Below the pieces are notes generated by a model. It ran no database searches. It worked only from the letters and a program-made list of their open reading frames with translations, and had not been told where the DNA came from. From Ectocarpus siliculosus (taxonomy: Eukaryota > Sar > Phaeophyceae > Ectocarpales > Ectocarpaceae), in the NCBI GenBank assembly GCA_000310025.1, contig FN649741.1, positions 2,961,125-3,025,124 of the forward strand: DNA of 64,000 bases. Direction: 5' to 3'. Each line of letters begins with the position of its first letter. The stretch's first letter is position 1. Positions 46,156 to 58,138 of this stretch are shown piece by piece. Made by a program: the position numbers and the translations under genes.

Positions 46156-47277
46156 ATGAGCCTAGGGGGCGATCTTATCCAAACCAATGCCCACGCCCGC
46201 GGTGACGCGGGCTCAGATGTCTCTACCTTGGATGCTACCCTTCGAGTTGGATCTGACCGTTATTTGGTGCCAGAAAGGGAGTTGGAATTTTCGGACTTTG
46301 AAAAAACACGTCTCATGATCTTGAGCAGAGAAGGAAATTTCGCAAAAACCCCGAAGTTGCGAAGGATAGGCTAATTTTGTAACGACCCGTAGAAAGATTC
46401 TCTAGCAGCTTTCGAGCTCGTCTTCATATTGCATGTTCCTAGGCTTTGCACGATTGATAAGACTGCCGTCCTCTCCGTTCTAACACAGGCACACCTAAGT
46501 GACGTGTATTGGGGGCGCAGCAAGGTGAACAATAACACTCCCAGGAGCGTGACAAACCCCCCGCCCTGGGCGAACCTCGACCCCCGCGTCTTGTCGCCGA
46601 TCCCTGACAAGAAGAAGAGGGAAGACCGCTGGGACGGCAGTTTCTTCCGAGGAAACTCTCTCCAGCAGAACCAAGCAAAAGGGGCTTCAAGTGGTGCTGC
46701 GCGAAGAGTTCGCCCTGCCTCGGCGGGAGCTCAAAGGCGGCAGCACGATGAAACAAGCGGCAGGGGTAGCAGTGCTCAAAGGCCTCAAGGGAGCCGGAAA
46801 TGCAGGCCGGCGTCAGCCCGTGAGCGTGACCGAGGAGGGGATTACGAAAGCGGGAGAAAAAGTGGCGGTATCGGCGATGGTGACAGCGGCGCTGCCACAG
46901 CTCGAAACAATCAAAACCGGCCCCCCACTTTCGGGGCAATCAGGCACCGGGGTCCAGCAGAGGACAATGCACGCTATTCAGCCGGCGTTAGCGAGGGAGA
47001 TGGCAACCTCGCACGAGAAAAAAACAAGCAAGCAGGGGGAGGAACCGGAAACAACAACCGTGGAAGTAGCCGCAGCGCCTACTCCGTTGTAGAGAGGGAA
47101 ATTCTGGCGGGCGGTTATCGTCTGAACGACGAGCAGGGGTCGACGTTCCGGGAGTTCGTCACTATGCTCGTCGATTTTGACACCTGTAGCACGGTCCAAA
47201 TCCTGGACGACGTTTTCCGAGAGGCGCAGCTAGCAACCGGCTTGCAAGACTTCACGGGCTGCGGTTCAAATTCATGA
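46156..47277 (+). CDS. Probable 5' exons of the EF-hand-like / F-x-P motif protein
   Basis: An ATG at 46156 opens a frame with coding-like charged sequence (VPERELEFSDFEKTRLMILS) up to 46374. A second open stretch runs from an acceptor before 46489 (CTAACACAG) to a stop at 47277. It is rich in Arg, Gly, Ser and Gln, with two RPASA words and, near its end, a short helical part (LNDEQGSTFREFVTMLVDF) that resembles half an EF-hand. Donor sites for both exons are not clear. These exons are placed with the gene to their right only because strand, composition and distance fit. They could instead form a separate small gene. No family was recognised. Confidence 0.38.
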
Positions 47278-49074
47278 TACCATACATATTAAATAGTGCA
47301 ACGCGCGTCAGAAACTACACAATATCGTTGAAACACACAACGAGCAGGTTCGCTGGTTTTGACAGCAACCTATTTCGTCTCGTGTAGGCTATGGAAGAAG
47401 TTAGGACTACAGCAGAAGGTCCAGCCAATACTACAAAATCATGAGCAACAAATCCCGCTTGGAGTGCCGAAAACAGGCGTGGTTCATCACTTGACGATTT
47501 CTGCCTACCTCACACACGTCGTTCTGCCACTCTAGCTGTAGAGTAATCCGGGATCACACAGGACATAACTCCTCTGTGGTGCATGCCCTCATTTTTTATG
47601 GTCAGCGAGATTGGTTTAGCCCTTGCTTCCCTCATGTATACGTTTCGTAACCAAAGTCTAAATAGGTACAGAATGTTGTTAAACCTCCTCACCAAAACTT
47701 CAAAATCATTCCTACCTCTAGACGCTACACAGGTAGCCAGAGGCACCAGGTTGAGGTACCACGAAATTACAACCGTGTCCAGCTAGCCCCACCGATGCGG
47801 ATGTTAGCATATCTAACCAACAGGGCGGGCTAGCATAGTATAAAAACAACTAAAAACGATTTCACGCGCCTCCCTCCCACCCCAACGTTCCACAGGTTGT
47901 AATTGGTGCCAACCTACACCGCAACCTTGGCCACCACCTCTGAAAAGATAATGCACCAACCGGTTACTTTACCACCTAGATCACCGAGAAGGGCTAACCT
48001 GGCCTAGTAGTTTTGCTGGGCTGGTTCAAGCTATTCATTTCTTGACCATGATTGGACTCACTCTGGGCTTTGGTGCTGTTGGCTTACCGCGTGTGTGTGT
48101 GCGTGGCTAGCTGTTGCTTCCTACATAGCAATGCCACCTCCAATACCAACATCATGCATCTCAGAGGTTGCTTCTTTTCGGTTCGACTGTGTATCCATGT
48201 ACTTGAAAACTTACGCCGGAATCTGGCAAGAAGACCACTACTGCATACCACATGTTCTTGAACGAAATGTTATATGCATAGATAGACTATACCGTAGAAA
48301 ATGGATCGGATATGCATGTGTTGACGTCCGCAAAAGTGATGCGCCTGTACCTATTTCTTTGTTGGTCATTGTGAGCGTTCATTCAATGATGTAGGTCGTC
48401 GATTTCCTCTGCAGCAGCAGCACCTCCGGCTTGCCATTGTCGAGGTACTAATTATGTACACAGCTATCTGCCGGTGTCAGCCTCTCCAGATTCATCTACA
48501 CGATAAAGTAGTAGTCCATCCATCGACACGAACATTCAACGAAAATACATGTACCCCGCCTGACAGCTTGCATACCTAACGCGTTCCTACATGGAACATG
48601 TGTTTCTGGCGGCCGACCACACCAACTGTTGCCGAGTTGTTGGGGAACCGGTGTACGAGACTCGCGGGGGGGGTCGTGTTACTGCTGTGGTGCACGAAAC
48701 AGAAAGGAGAGCCCCGGGGACCATGATTTCCATCGAGGTTCTCCAAAAACGCCTCCAGAACCAAAACTGCTGGACTGTTGGAACCGGCGGTTTCATATCC
48801 CGCGCCAGACAAAAATGAAAAAAAAGGACGCGTCCTTTCCTTTCGCATTGGAGACGACAGCACGCATCAGAGCGATCGTGGTGATGCAGACCAAGAGCAC
48901 CTGCGGGTAGAAGCATAATTGCGGGTGATCTTTCGTAGCTGCTGCCAAGGCAGTCGACGCCGGTGCTGTGCGTATCCGTCAATGAGGGCCACGACGAAGT
49001 CGACGCTGTCATCCTCACCGAGTTCCCTGAGATGCGGCACGAGTCGACAAGGAGGCACCAACAACGCTGTTGTA

Positions 49075-49123
<49 letters not shown>

Positions 49124-49426
49124 AGTGCCGTGTCAATGCATCTTTCACGGATATGGATAACACGGTGCGCTATTACATCCTAATTGTAGGGCACCAATGT
49201 ATTTCGGTTGTTGATGGACACACAACGTGGCACGTGCTTGCGCAGAAAACCACTTCAATAATATAGCTTCGTGTACAATAACAGGCTCTACTTTCGCACT
49301 CGAGATACCAATAACATTCCCAAAATGCGAACGGTGGATATCATCGACACCACGGGTACACGTGATGTGACACCAGGGCCACCGGAAAGAAAAAACAACA
49401 ACCTTTACTCTTCTTGGTTCCATCAG
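47278..49426. other. Non-coding stretch, probably intron
   Basis: About 2.1 kb between the last 5' exon and the next supported exon of the plus-strand gene. It contains the CTG microsatellite listed separately and no frame with recognisable features. If the two gene parts are unrelated, this is intergenic. Confidence 0.4.
49075..49122. repeat. (GCT)16 trinucleotide microsatellite
   Basis: Sixteen uninterrupted GCT units. All three forward frames and the reverse frames read through it as poly-Ala, poly-Leu, poly-Cys, poly-Gln or poly-Ser, which is why several short open frames overlap here. None has other coding features. The uninterrupted run should be length-variable between individuals. 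Confidence 0.95.
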
Positions 49427-52400
49427 ATGAGCGTCACCAGCAACCGACGAAGCCATCAGCATGCTGTCGAGCATCGCGCGGCGCCAAGTACAGCAGCCGG
49501 AAAAGAAACAAACGCATCACTCGAGGGCGATCTTATCGAACGAACACCACCATTACCGGCGGCGATAGCGGCGGGAGCGAGAGCACGGAGAGAAGTGGAG
49601 GGAGAATGCTCCAGCCCGGAAGAACAACAGCCAGCCCCACCACCTATGGCGCAGGACGAACCACGTGTGGCGCAGGACCGAGAAGAAAAGGGCGCGGCAG
49701 AGAGAAACCCGATGACCACTGCGATTTCTACGACCGCTGGGGTAGCTGCTGTCCCAACCTCTGATTCGGTCGTGCGCAGCGTAGTAGACATGAGGGACGA
49801 GTCCTCGGCGAGGATTTGGGAGATTGGATACAGGAGTGTACTCCGTCCGGAGGAGGGCTCTGGGCTACCATGGCGGCTGGGACCACAGGTTCGAATAGGG
49901 CAATAGGAAGCGTAGGTATTTGTGTAGGAAATGCGTCGAGATTACAACCCTACATACATATCATCAACACTTACTTGGGCGTCGCCCTTGCGATAGTTTA
50001 GCCCTTTTTCGAACACAAACGGTACACGTCCTCCGACCATGAGGTAGTATTCCGCATATACATGATAGCGAAATCTGCAGGCTAATGTCGCGTATAAAAT
50101 GTCCCATCAACAGTATAATCTCTATTTTCTCCAACGGGACCAAGGAGCAATCACCAACACATCCCAGCGGCTTGTTAGCCCACGTATAACATCTATACTG
50201 TCGGCAACGTACATTTTCGCACGCAGTAGGCCTCGATTCAGGACGGTCCTGAGGGACTTTGCCTCTCAACGTGTTCGAAAATGTTCTACTCTGTAGCGGC
50301 ATGGTTTTTCTTTTTGCTAACTACGCTGACACCTTGCGAAACCAACTTTTTCGGGGATCCCCCACCCTCAGGACCAAAACAACATCGTAGCTCAGGGCGG
50401 GCGTTCGAGGGTCTCCAACACTATTTCGGACGATGCAGCAACGCGTTCACACGTCAACGCTCCCGGGATCCAAGAGCCTTGTGCCTTGTCTACGAGGGAG
50501 GGCGAAGAGACCAGGGAGAGCGCGGGTGGGCAGGAGGGCCATCGGGATCGAGCTGAAGTCCCCTATCGGCGCCTTATCGAGAAAAAAGAAGATCGTATGT
50601 TTAGGCGAGAGGGCCCAATACCCAACCCTCCGGAAAACACGGTGGGCACAGGGAGAGCTACCGGCCACAGGGGCTCGCCAAGCCTGTCAGAGACACTTTC
50701 GGAGCACAGATGTTGCGTCAACCGCAGACTTGATCAAGATACCCTTGTGCTCGCCCAGACTCCCCCGGCGGGACACGTCGCTCGTTGCGCCGACAACGAC
50801 GACACCGACTACCGTGGCTTCCACGAACACTCAAAACAGCCTCACACAGATGACGGCGAAGGACAACACGTCACCAGTTCCACGGAAGAGTTTGACAATG
50901 CCGTGGAGTTAATGACTGGTGACCGCATTCCACGCGGCCGAAGAGAACTTTGGCCTCCAAGCGCCCCTTCCTCATGTTGCGGTTCTGTTGTGGAGTCATT
51001 CTTGCCACCACGACACGAGGACACGTCACAGGGACCTGGGGACAGGTTGGTATCTTCCTCGCTTGTTTCCGCTGCGCCGGTGGCGGAGTCTCACACGATG
51101 TATCCCGAAGAGCACCGCTCGATGGGGTTTGTGGCGCGCCAGAGGTTTGAACAGCTGGCCGCGGAGCGGCGGCGAGAGGAGTGGTCGAGGGTCCAAGAGG
51201 AAACAAGGCGCAAGCTCGCGTCTGGCGGCCGGTGGGTAAACCGTACTTCACGGGCGATCCTTGCTCGCTCCTCGTTTTCCTGCGCAGGAGGCGGCGGCAA
51301 CGGGAACTCGCTCGTCACAGGAGGTGAGGGTCGAGGACCATCAGTGTTCGAGCGCCTTGCGCACCGCGCTCCTTACCACGAGGAGGATCCCGCCGGGGAC
51401 GACTACTCCGACAACGAAGAATACGGGCGGGCAGCGGCGGTTGGCGCTGACGGTCAGGGGGCTCGCGAATACCCATTTCAGCCAACGATCAACCATCGAA
51501 GCAGCCTGTTGGCGTCTAGAATGCCGCACCGGGACGAGGATATGCATGGTTGCCCGCAGCAGCGGCTACACCGGGAAGGGGAAGAGTGGCTGAGCAGGAG
51601 GGAAAAGAGAATTCAGCTCGCGGACGAAGAGCTGCAAGAAAAGGCTGCCGCTCGCCATGTGAACCCAGAATCTGAGCGGGTACTGGCGAGGAGATCGAGG
51701 TCGAGGATGGCATGGTTTAGGTCTGCGATGATGGAGGCGTTCGAAGTGAGTGGATGCTGAAGGTCAAAGGTACAGCACAATGGTTGGGAGACGTTGTGCG
51801 AAAGCGAAAATGAAGATGTACGCGTCCATCCGGCTTGCTGCACCCTGTCGTACATGCGACTAACAGAATCAGAATAAACACGTTGCTGACTGCAGTGCCG
51901 TATGGACGATCGCCTGGAAGAACATGCATACGTACTACTGTTGTTGCGAAACTAACTTTGACGTGTTGGCAACTCCGCACTCCTTTGTGTTCCTGCAACC
52001 TATGGCACCCTCCCACACAGGAAGTTGATGCCGACAGGACAGGGTGGCTTTCGCTTGCTGGCGTGGAAAGTCTCCTAAGCAAGTGCGGGATGTTGCCCGA
52101 CCAGGGGCCAGACGACGTTCGTGACGACGTCTTGCTTGCGGTCTGGGCAGCGCTTTCAGAAGAAGAAACAAGCGAGGTTGGCGGCCATGGAAGCAGCGAT
52201 GGTGGACTTGACCAAGGCGATCTAAAACCAACCTTCGGCGTGCCGGTTGATGATCTGGCGGTTCTTCTTGCTGAGGCGGCACGGACCTGCGAATACGATC
52301 GTGTTGATGCGCGCCCGCGAAGTGATGGTCACGAATCCTTTCCGAGCGCCTTTCCGGAAGAGTTACAACAGAACAAGCAAATCAAGGATGTTTGCAACGA

Positions 52401-54116
52401 ACTCAGCGGCATATTCGAGGTGAACCAGCTGCATCGCGCCAGCAAACGGCAAGACAACAGAAGGGTTCAGACAGGAGAGACTGCCGAAGAAGAACGTCGC
52501 GCCTGCTCACAAGGCACAAGTGCGGAGTTGATACCAGCCGGAAGGCGGAGGGACGGAGGCGATGTGTTACTCTCTGCACCACCACGCGTCGTGACTCGCA
52601 GTCAAGTGGCGGCAATGGCTGAGAGATTCGAAGAGCAAGTTCGAGAGAGAGAGCGGAAGATTGAACTCCTGCGGAGAAGCGAGGAGGCTCGAACGACTAC
52701 AGATCACACCTTTGAGCCGAGTATGGCTGCCACGGCCACACCGGAAGCCTTGGCGTTGCGGAGAAAAGTAGCGCGGGCTGCCAAGCGGCAGGGGACGGGA
52801 GTTCCGTCACGAGACAGAGTCATCTCCGAGAGTCGGCATCCAACGAAAACGGATCGCCGAACAACCGAAGAACGAGAGGTAGACGAGAATTGCACCTTCC
52901 AACCCCGGTTGTTCCAGCCGCTACCCATGCCGCCACCACGGTACCCCGTTCCAAGTACCGCGCATGTCGGAGGGCGTTCGGGTGGGGAAAGTACCACCGA
53001 TTCTGCTGGCGAGGCCACCAGCAACATCGCATCAGCAACAACGGTAGACCGTGCGACTGCTTCGTGGATGGCGCAAGTGAATCGGCTTAAGACCGGGCGA
53101 AAAAAACGTCTTCGTCGCTTAGAGGAGGAGCGGGCAACCGCGAACCGGAGCGAACCCCTTCCGCCGGCGGTACGCCAGCTATTCGTCGATGAGGGGATAC
53201 AGCTGTGCCCGACAAAGAACCTCTCCGGGAGATCAAGCGCATTGGCGAACAAACGAGACGGTAGTGCCACCAGCAAGGGGAAGGGCTGCAACAGTGCTCG
53301 TCGAACTTCGAACAAGGTTTCTTCTCCTACTTCCTGGCTTCGCTTGCAAGGGCGCTGTCCCGGACGCCGTCGGCTGAAGGACAAGCGAAGAGAGGAGCAG
53401 GCCCGCAAGAACGCCGAGGACGACGCTGAGCGGCTGAAACGGAAGCGAGTCCTGAGTCGAGCGTGCAGGAGGTCGGCAGCCGTCGTCGGGCTGGAAGCCG
53501 CCCTCTCCGCTAGGGAAGCCGAGCGGGAGTGTTCCGGTTTGGACGACCCCCCGGTTGTCATCGTAGAACTGGAGTTTGTACGCCAAAAGTGGTGGGCGTT
53601 GCTCCCCTTCTGGGCCGATACTTGCCCGAAGGAAGCTGTTGGTAAGCTCGCCGAGCAGCAGCCGAGGGTGGTCATGGAGGGGGTGGCGCACGAGCTTGAA
53701 GAGTTCTTCAGGGATGAGATAGACCGTGCGGGTAAATGCATGACTAGCGTGGATCGGGACCAAGTGGCGGAACAAGGGGCCTTAGCTGGGAGAGATGTTG
53801 GGCCGGGTAAAAACAATCGCCGAGATGTACCGAAGGTGGTGCTCCGAGTTGATGCGGGGTGAGTTTTAACCTTGCTTGAGCCTGTTGGCTGAACGATCCA
53901 TGGCCAGGCTACTTGTTTAGACCAACTTGTGCGTGATTGTCCTCTAGGTCAGGTCCATTTGAAACTAGACTCGATAGGTATCCCGATGGCTGGAAGTGGC
54001 GGCGACTTTTTCAAGCTTTGACCAGGCAAGTGTCGGTTCAGCTCCGGAAGGCAAGAACCGAACACCCACCATTGCTTCCCAAGCGTTTGGTAAGAGGATT
54101 GTTGCTTACGTTTTAG
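49427..54116 (+). CDS. Charged coil-rich protein with EF-hand-like loop and F-x-P motifs
   Basis: Four exons fit in phase: 49427-49888, 50372-51745, 52021-53858 and 53948-54116, about 1,280 residues to the stop. The start at 49427 follows a good acceptor, so true 5' exons probably lie upstream. The protein is rich in Arg, Glu, Gly and Ser, with long charged helices (RQRFEQLAAERRREEWSRVQ). At the 51745/52021 junction the reading FEEVDADRTGWLSLAG looks like an EF-hand loop with acidic residues at positions 1 and 3 but no closing Glu, so calcium binding is doubtful. F-x-P motifs recur (YPFQPTINHR, HTFEPSMA, CTFQPRLF). Similar F-x-P repeats are familiar from large cytoskeletal or flagellar proteins of protists, but I cannot name the family. 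The last exon contains YPDGWKWRRLFQAL. A GTAAG just before the stop could be a donor, so the 3' end may be longer. It is convergent with the next gene, 165 bases away. Confidence 0.6.
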
Positions 54117-54281
54117 TCATGTTGGCATGGAGATTTGTCTTGTGAGAAGCTGAGAGACCAACGACCGGGGGTGTCTTCGATGTTGAGGAAGAAGTTAATA
54201 ACCGTGATACCGAGGTGGTTGGTCCGGGCAACGCACTCTTCCAAATCCCTCATCTCCATAAATTTTCAGCACCCAGTAGTT

Positions 54282-57200
54282 TCAAAAATTGTAGTCAGAG
54301 TCTCCGTCGTCTAACGAAAGGCTTTCAATCGATACCTTTTCTAACCCCCCAAGATCGGCGCCACCAACGACCCTCCCTCTCCGTGTACTTTCAACGCCGA
54401 TGGATATTGAGTCGTTATTGTCGCCGAGAACCCCTTCACCATCGCAGTCCTTCTCCTGCAATGCACTGGGTATGGAACGATCCAAGGCTTCTTCCATTTC
54501 TGCTTCTTCCAACATGACATCTAGCTCCGCGGTGGTGTAAAAGAGTTCCGCAAGTTCGTGCTGCTCGAAGCTGGCCCGAACCTCGTGCACGCGCCACAGA
54601 GCCTCGTCCGAGAAGCGCACGTTTTTTCTGCAGCTATCCTCTGGCTCTTCGTCGTCAAATACGAAATTGTAGTCTTGGTCGTCCTCGTCTTCTATAGTAG
54701 CGGTATCGGGGGAAGATTCTCGCTTCTCAACTGTTGGTAGGCCCGGGCTTTTGGACTCGGTCCTACCTGCTGGAACAGCCATGGCCTCCTCCGCCACACA
54801 AGCAATGCTCGGCTCACCCCTGGTTGCACTGTAGCCGTCCGTCCTTTCGTGCCCCTTGTCGCTGTCCCGTAGCCCCCCTAAAGCTACATCCTTCGGGAGG
54901 ATCTCCGGGACGCTAGCCTTCGCTTCGTCCGGCCCCGCCTCCATCGATTCTCTTTCCGCTGCCAGTCGGTCGACGTCGGTGGAGACATCTGACCTCTCAG
55001 CCCCAACGAAGAAGTGTCGGTCGCTACATGAGCTCTCAGTTGGTGACATGTCCACATCTCCGTCTTCCTCTTGCTCTATGGTGTTGGCTCCGTCGCCGTC
55101 GTCACGAGCCGGCGTTGCCTCACACCCCGACTCTTCCTCAGGGAAAGACTTAAGGGAAACTGGAGTTAACGTGTGTTCGTCGTCCATAAAACTCACTCCT
55201 TGCTGTCGCGCATTCGTGCACTTCCGCACAAGAGCGACGCCAGGAGGGGAAGAAGCAGGAGAACTGGTCGAAAAAGTGTCTGTCGTCCCTGCGGGCGACT
55301 GGTTTCCTGCATGACCTTGAACATCCACAACGACAGGAGGGGAACATGGGGTACCATGCAGTAGCAGTGGAGGTTGTGGTGGTACCGGGTGAAGCGGCGA
55401 TAACACCAACAAGATCAGCCCAGGGGGCTACTACTGGATGATGACCTCGGGAGAAGGAACGAGGAGGCTCTGGTTCTTTCTATGGAGGAGGCACTTCCGT
55501 GCCCTTTTCTCCACATGCTGTGCTCGTCGCACTGCTGTTCACTTGTATCCCTTCCCTCTCGATGTCGACCACGTGCAGTCAATACAGACCAACTTCGCTA
55601 ACTCTCTAGGGGATAAGGGTTCACACCCACTAATACAGGCGGGAAGTCATCTTGATTCCCTTCACCATCCCTGCGTTGTCCTTCTCCAGCGGCCAAACAA
55701 GTACGTCTGTGATCACCTTTTCTGCCATCAGATCCGATGGTAGCCGTCGTACTCTGGCGTTGAAGATCACCGATGTTGTCGACTTCGGAGGCCGTTCGAG
55801 CGTACCTCTCAACGCACTTGTTTATCCCCTCGCCATGCTGTGGCGGGGCGGCCGCGGAGCTATCCGAGTCGATCACAAACATCGGCATCACGGTCCGAGC
55901 AAAACGCGCGGGATGTGGGCAATACCCTTGCAAGCGTGATCTCGTCGGGGCACGATCTCCGTCTTTTTCGGCACCGCAGGAGCAGCAACACGTAAGGACT
56001 TGCGTTTGCTCGTGATCTTGAACCCCCTCGCAGCATTTTTCAAAATGCTCTCCATCTGTGTTTCTGCCACCGGTCTTACTCGTTGCCTTGAATAGTGAAA
56101 TACGGTGTGGGCTTGCCTCTAAGGAAGGGCTTCCCATTCGTCCTACCCCCCCGTCTGCCCTGGCCAACTTCGTGCTGCCGGCTACAGGAGACGTACCAAT
56201 GGCGGAATGCATTGCTCTAGGCAATCTTTCGTTGCACAGTCGCATCTTCTCTTGAAGAATGTGCACGACGCCATCATCGGAAAAAGCAGCGGCCACCACC
56301 TGCAATACGCGGATGCATCAGGGGGTTTGAAAAAGTCGAGGAAACGTTTCGTTCAGGCGTACTAATGGCGGGTACCCGGTACCGACACACACAAAAATGT
56401 GCTTCCCTGCTATTAGACCATTCTTCTCTCGACCCATGGCAGAAACTTGCTGTTCTGTGAACACCAGGGGTCTGGTTGTCGCTCTTCTCTCGAAAATGGC
56501 AGAAGCGTGCTGATCTGTGATCACCGGGCGTCTGGTAGTTCCCTCAATACGTTTTTTCCGAGGTACGTCATGGTTTTGTGGAACAAAGACAATCATTTAG
56601 CGAGGCAAAAACAAGGTGCACTCGCTCGTGGATCATGCCACACAAGCACAGGCACTGATTTCGCCTTTCCGGAAAGGGGCACGTCGAAATGGTGTATCAC
56701 GGCATCCTTGTGGACGCGGAGAGGGACACTGCGGCGGGAGAGAAATCTTGGTGATAAGTATAATTTCAGATGTTAGCACGGGGAGGTCGCCCCCTATCTA
56801 AAAGACCGGCCTTCGCAACGTGCTGGGTGCTGAGCAAGGAGTCAACGAGGAGGCACGGGCTTTGATCTAAATAGCGTGTACCAGCAGCACGCATGTCGGG
56901 AAAAGCATCAGTTTTGTATGGTGAGTACCCGGTACACGTCGGTGAAGATTGGCGGGATGTTGAAGTTGCTGGATGGGTGAAGAGATAGACGAAGGGTGCA
57001 CACAACCTTACGCTGCATATTACTCCGTATTATTTTTGGTACTCTTTGCACCATCACAAGGGAGCGCGACAGAAGGTCCGCGAGCAGCCTCACAAAGAAC
57101 AATCACCATGCCCGCCACATACAAACACGGGCACTGTGATAGGTGCGCCGTTGCGGTAGACCGCCGTTGCGGTAGACCGCAACTACATGGTCATTGGTCA

Positions 57201-57931
57201 GTCATCAGGTGCTGTATCCGACGGTCAAGGGTATGCAGGTAAATACTGTAGTATCGTACGAAATCTTAGTCATTGATGGGGTCATCTTCTTATCTGTTTT
57301 CCCTTGGTGGCCAAGATTGGGTGAGCGTACAGTTCCCTCACTCCCTCGGAAACTCTTGTGCTGCACACACGCTGCGGCTATACTGTATAGCGATTTTCCT
57401 TATAAGTATGTCGCCTAGCCGGACACTCCGCCTGACCAAGGATCCGCCTGGTCTTGGCAGCCCCATCGCTACCGGCAGCAAGCAATTTCATTCGCTCGCT
57501 GCTGTACACGGAATCCACGCGCCGTGCGCTGTAACTCCTGCTGTCTAGCCCCGGTCAACAGGAGGAGGACAAGGTCACACAGGAGCTTTTTCTATTTTTC
57601 ACTCGCCTAAGCACAGATGAGCAGATACTGAATATACTGTAGATATTCTACCGGGTCCCAGTACACCCGGTATATCGGTATATCACACCTGTCGCACTGC
57701 CTCTGGCCAGGTTTCGTCTCCGTGCTTACACCGTTCGCGTGCTCCTCGAAGAAGAACGTCGATCACGCCCCGATCGCTGGACAGTACTCGGATAAAACTA
57801 TCCCAATCGTTTTTCGAGGCAGGCATGCCGCACATACTGCTGCACGTGTCGTTGCGAAGCCTCGATCGTGGTCGACGCCGTGGTTGCCTCTCGCCACACA
57901 CCGCCTGATGAGGATGGCGGGTCGTGTGCAT
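54282..57931 (-). CDS. Unrecognised acidic protein with K-N-V-R-F motif
   Basis: Exon 1 (57931-57689; internal ATGs at 57835 and 57826 are alternative starts) ends ETWPEAVRQ and joins in phase 0 to exon 2, which starts at 56299 (VVAAAFSDDGVVHILQEK). Exon 2 stays open to about 55600, but its donor is not clear. The last exon is open from about 55310 to the stop at 54282. It is Ser/Glu/Asp-rich and holds KNVRFSDEALWRVHEVRASF followed by a helical acidic stretch (AELFYTTAELDVMLEEAEME). The KNVRF word fits the loose RVxF docking pattern of protein phosphatase 1. A V-R-F then aromatic-Y-T-T layout recalls a short motif common in stramenopile hypothetical proteins; both are recollection-based inferences. 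A D-Y-N-F word occurs mid-exon and again as the last four residues. Function unknown. Confidence 0.5.
56422..56541. repeat. 60-bp diverged tandem duplication in an intron
   Basis: Copies at about 56422-56482 and 56483-56541 share TCTTCTCTCGA, ATGGCAGAA, CTGATCTGTGA-like and GTCTGGTTGT-like words. They lie in the intron between exons 1 and 2 of the acidic-protein gene, about 120 bases upstream of the exon 2 acceptor on the minus strand's far side. Confidence 0.7.
57145..57181. repeat. 16-bp tandem duplication
   Basis: Two adjacent copies of GCCGTTGCGGTAGACC lie within the same intron of the acidic-protein gene. Short and without evident role. Confidence 0.75.
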
Positions 57932-58138
57932 GCGGAGAGAACCAACGCAGGCGTTTCAAAAACCTAAAAATGGGCTTGTTCCGATAGCAAACCAACCCCA
58001 ACCCACGGATAATTCCCAGTTGCGCGTCCCCACTCCCTTGTTGCCCTCTTGCTGCTTGCTTGCTTGCCGCCCACTTCCGCTTGCTGTCTCACGCACGTGA
58101 GTTGACACTCGTTGGGAACACCACCACTGAACAGCACA
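57932..58138. promoter_or_regulatory. Compact divergent promoter region upstream of the Asp-tRNA synthetase
   Basis: Only 207 bases separate the outermost ATG of the minus-strand acidic-protein gene from the ATG of the synthetase. If the minus gene starts at 57835 or 57826, the gap is about 300 bases. The stretch is C/T-rich on the plus strand with CTTGCTTGC repeats. No TATA box is visible, so a TATA-less bidirectional promoter is likely. Confidence 0.5.

Noticed and set aside
49271-49426. Upstream extension of the 49427 exon to an earlier start
   Set aside because: The frame is open but lacks coding character, and a strong acceptor (GGTTCCATCAG) lies exactly at 49426. An exon start there is more likely.
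50385-50425. Possible tRNA gene (TAGCTCAG followed by GTTCGAG)
   Set aside because: The A-box-like and B-box-like words are under 20 bases apart, far too close for a tRNA. No acceptor stem pairs, and the stretch is read as coding in the 50372-51745 exon.
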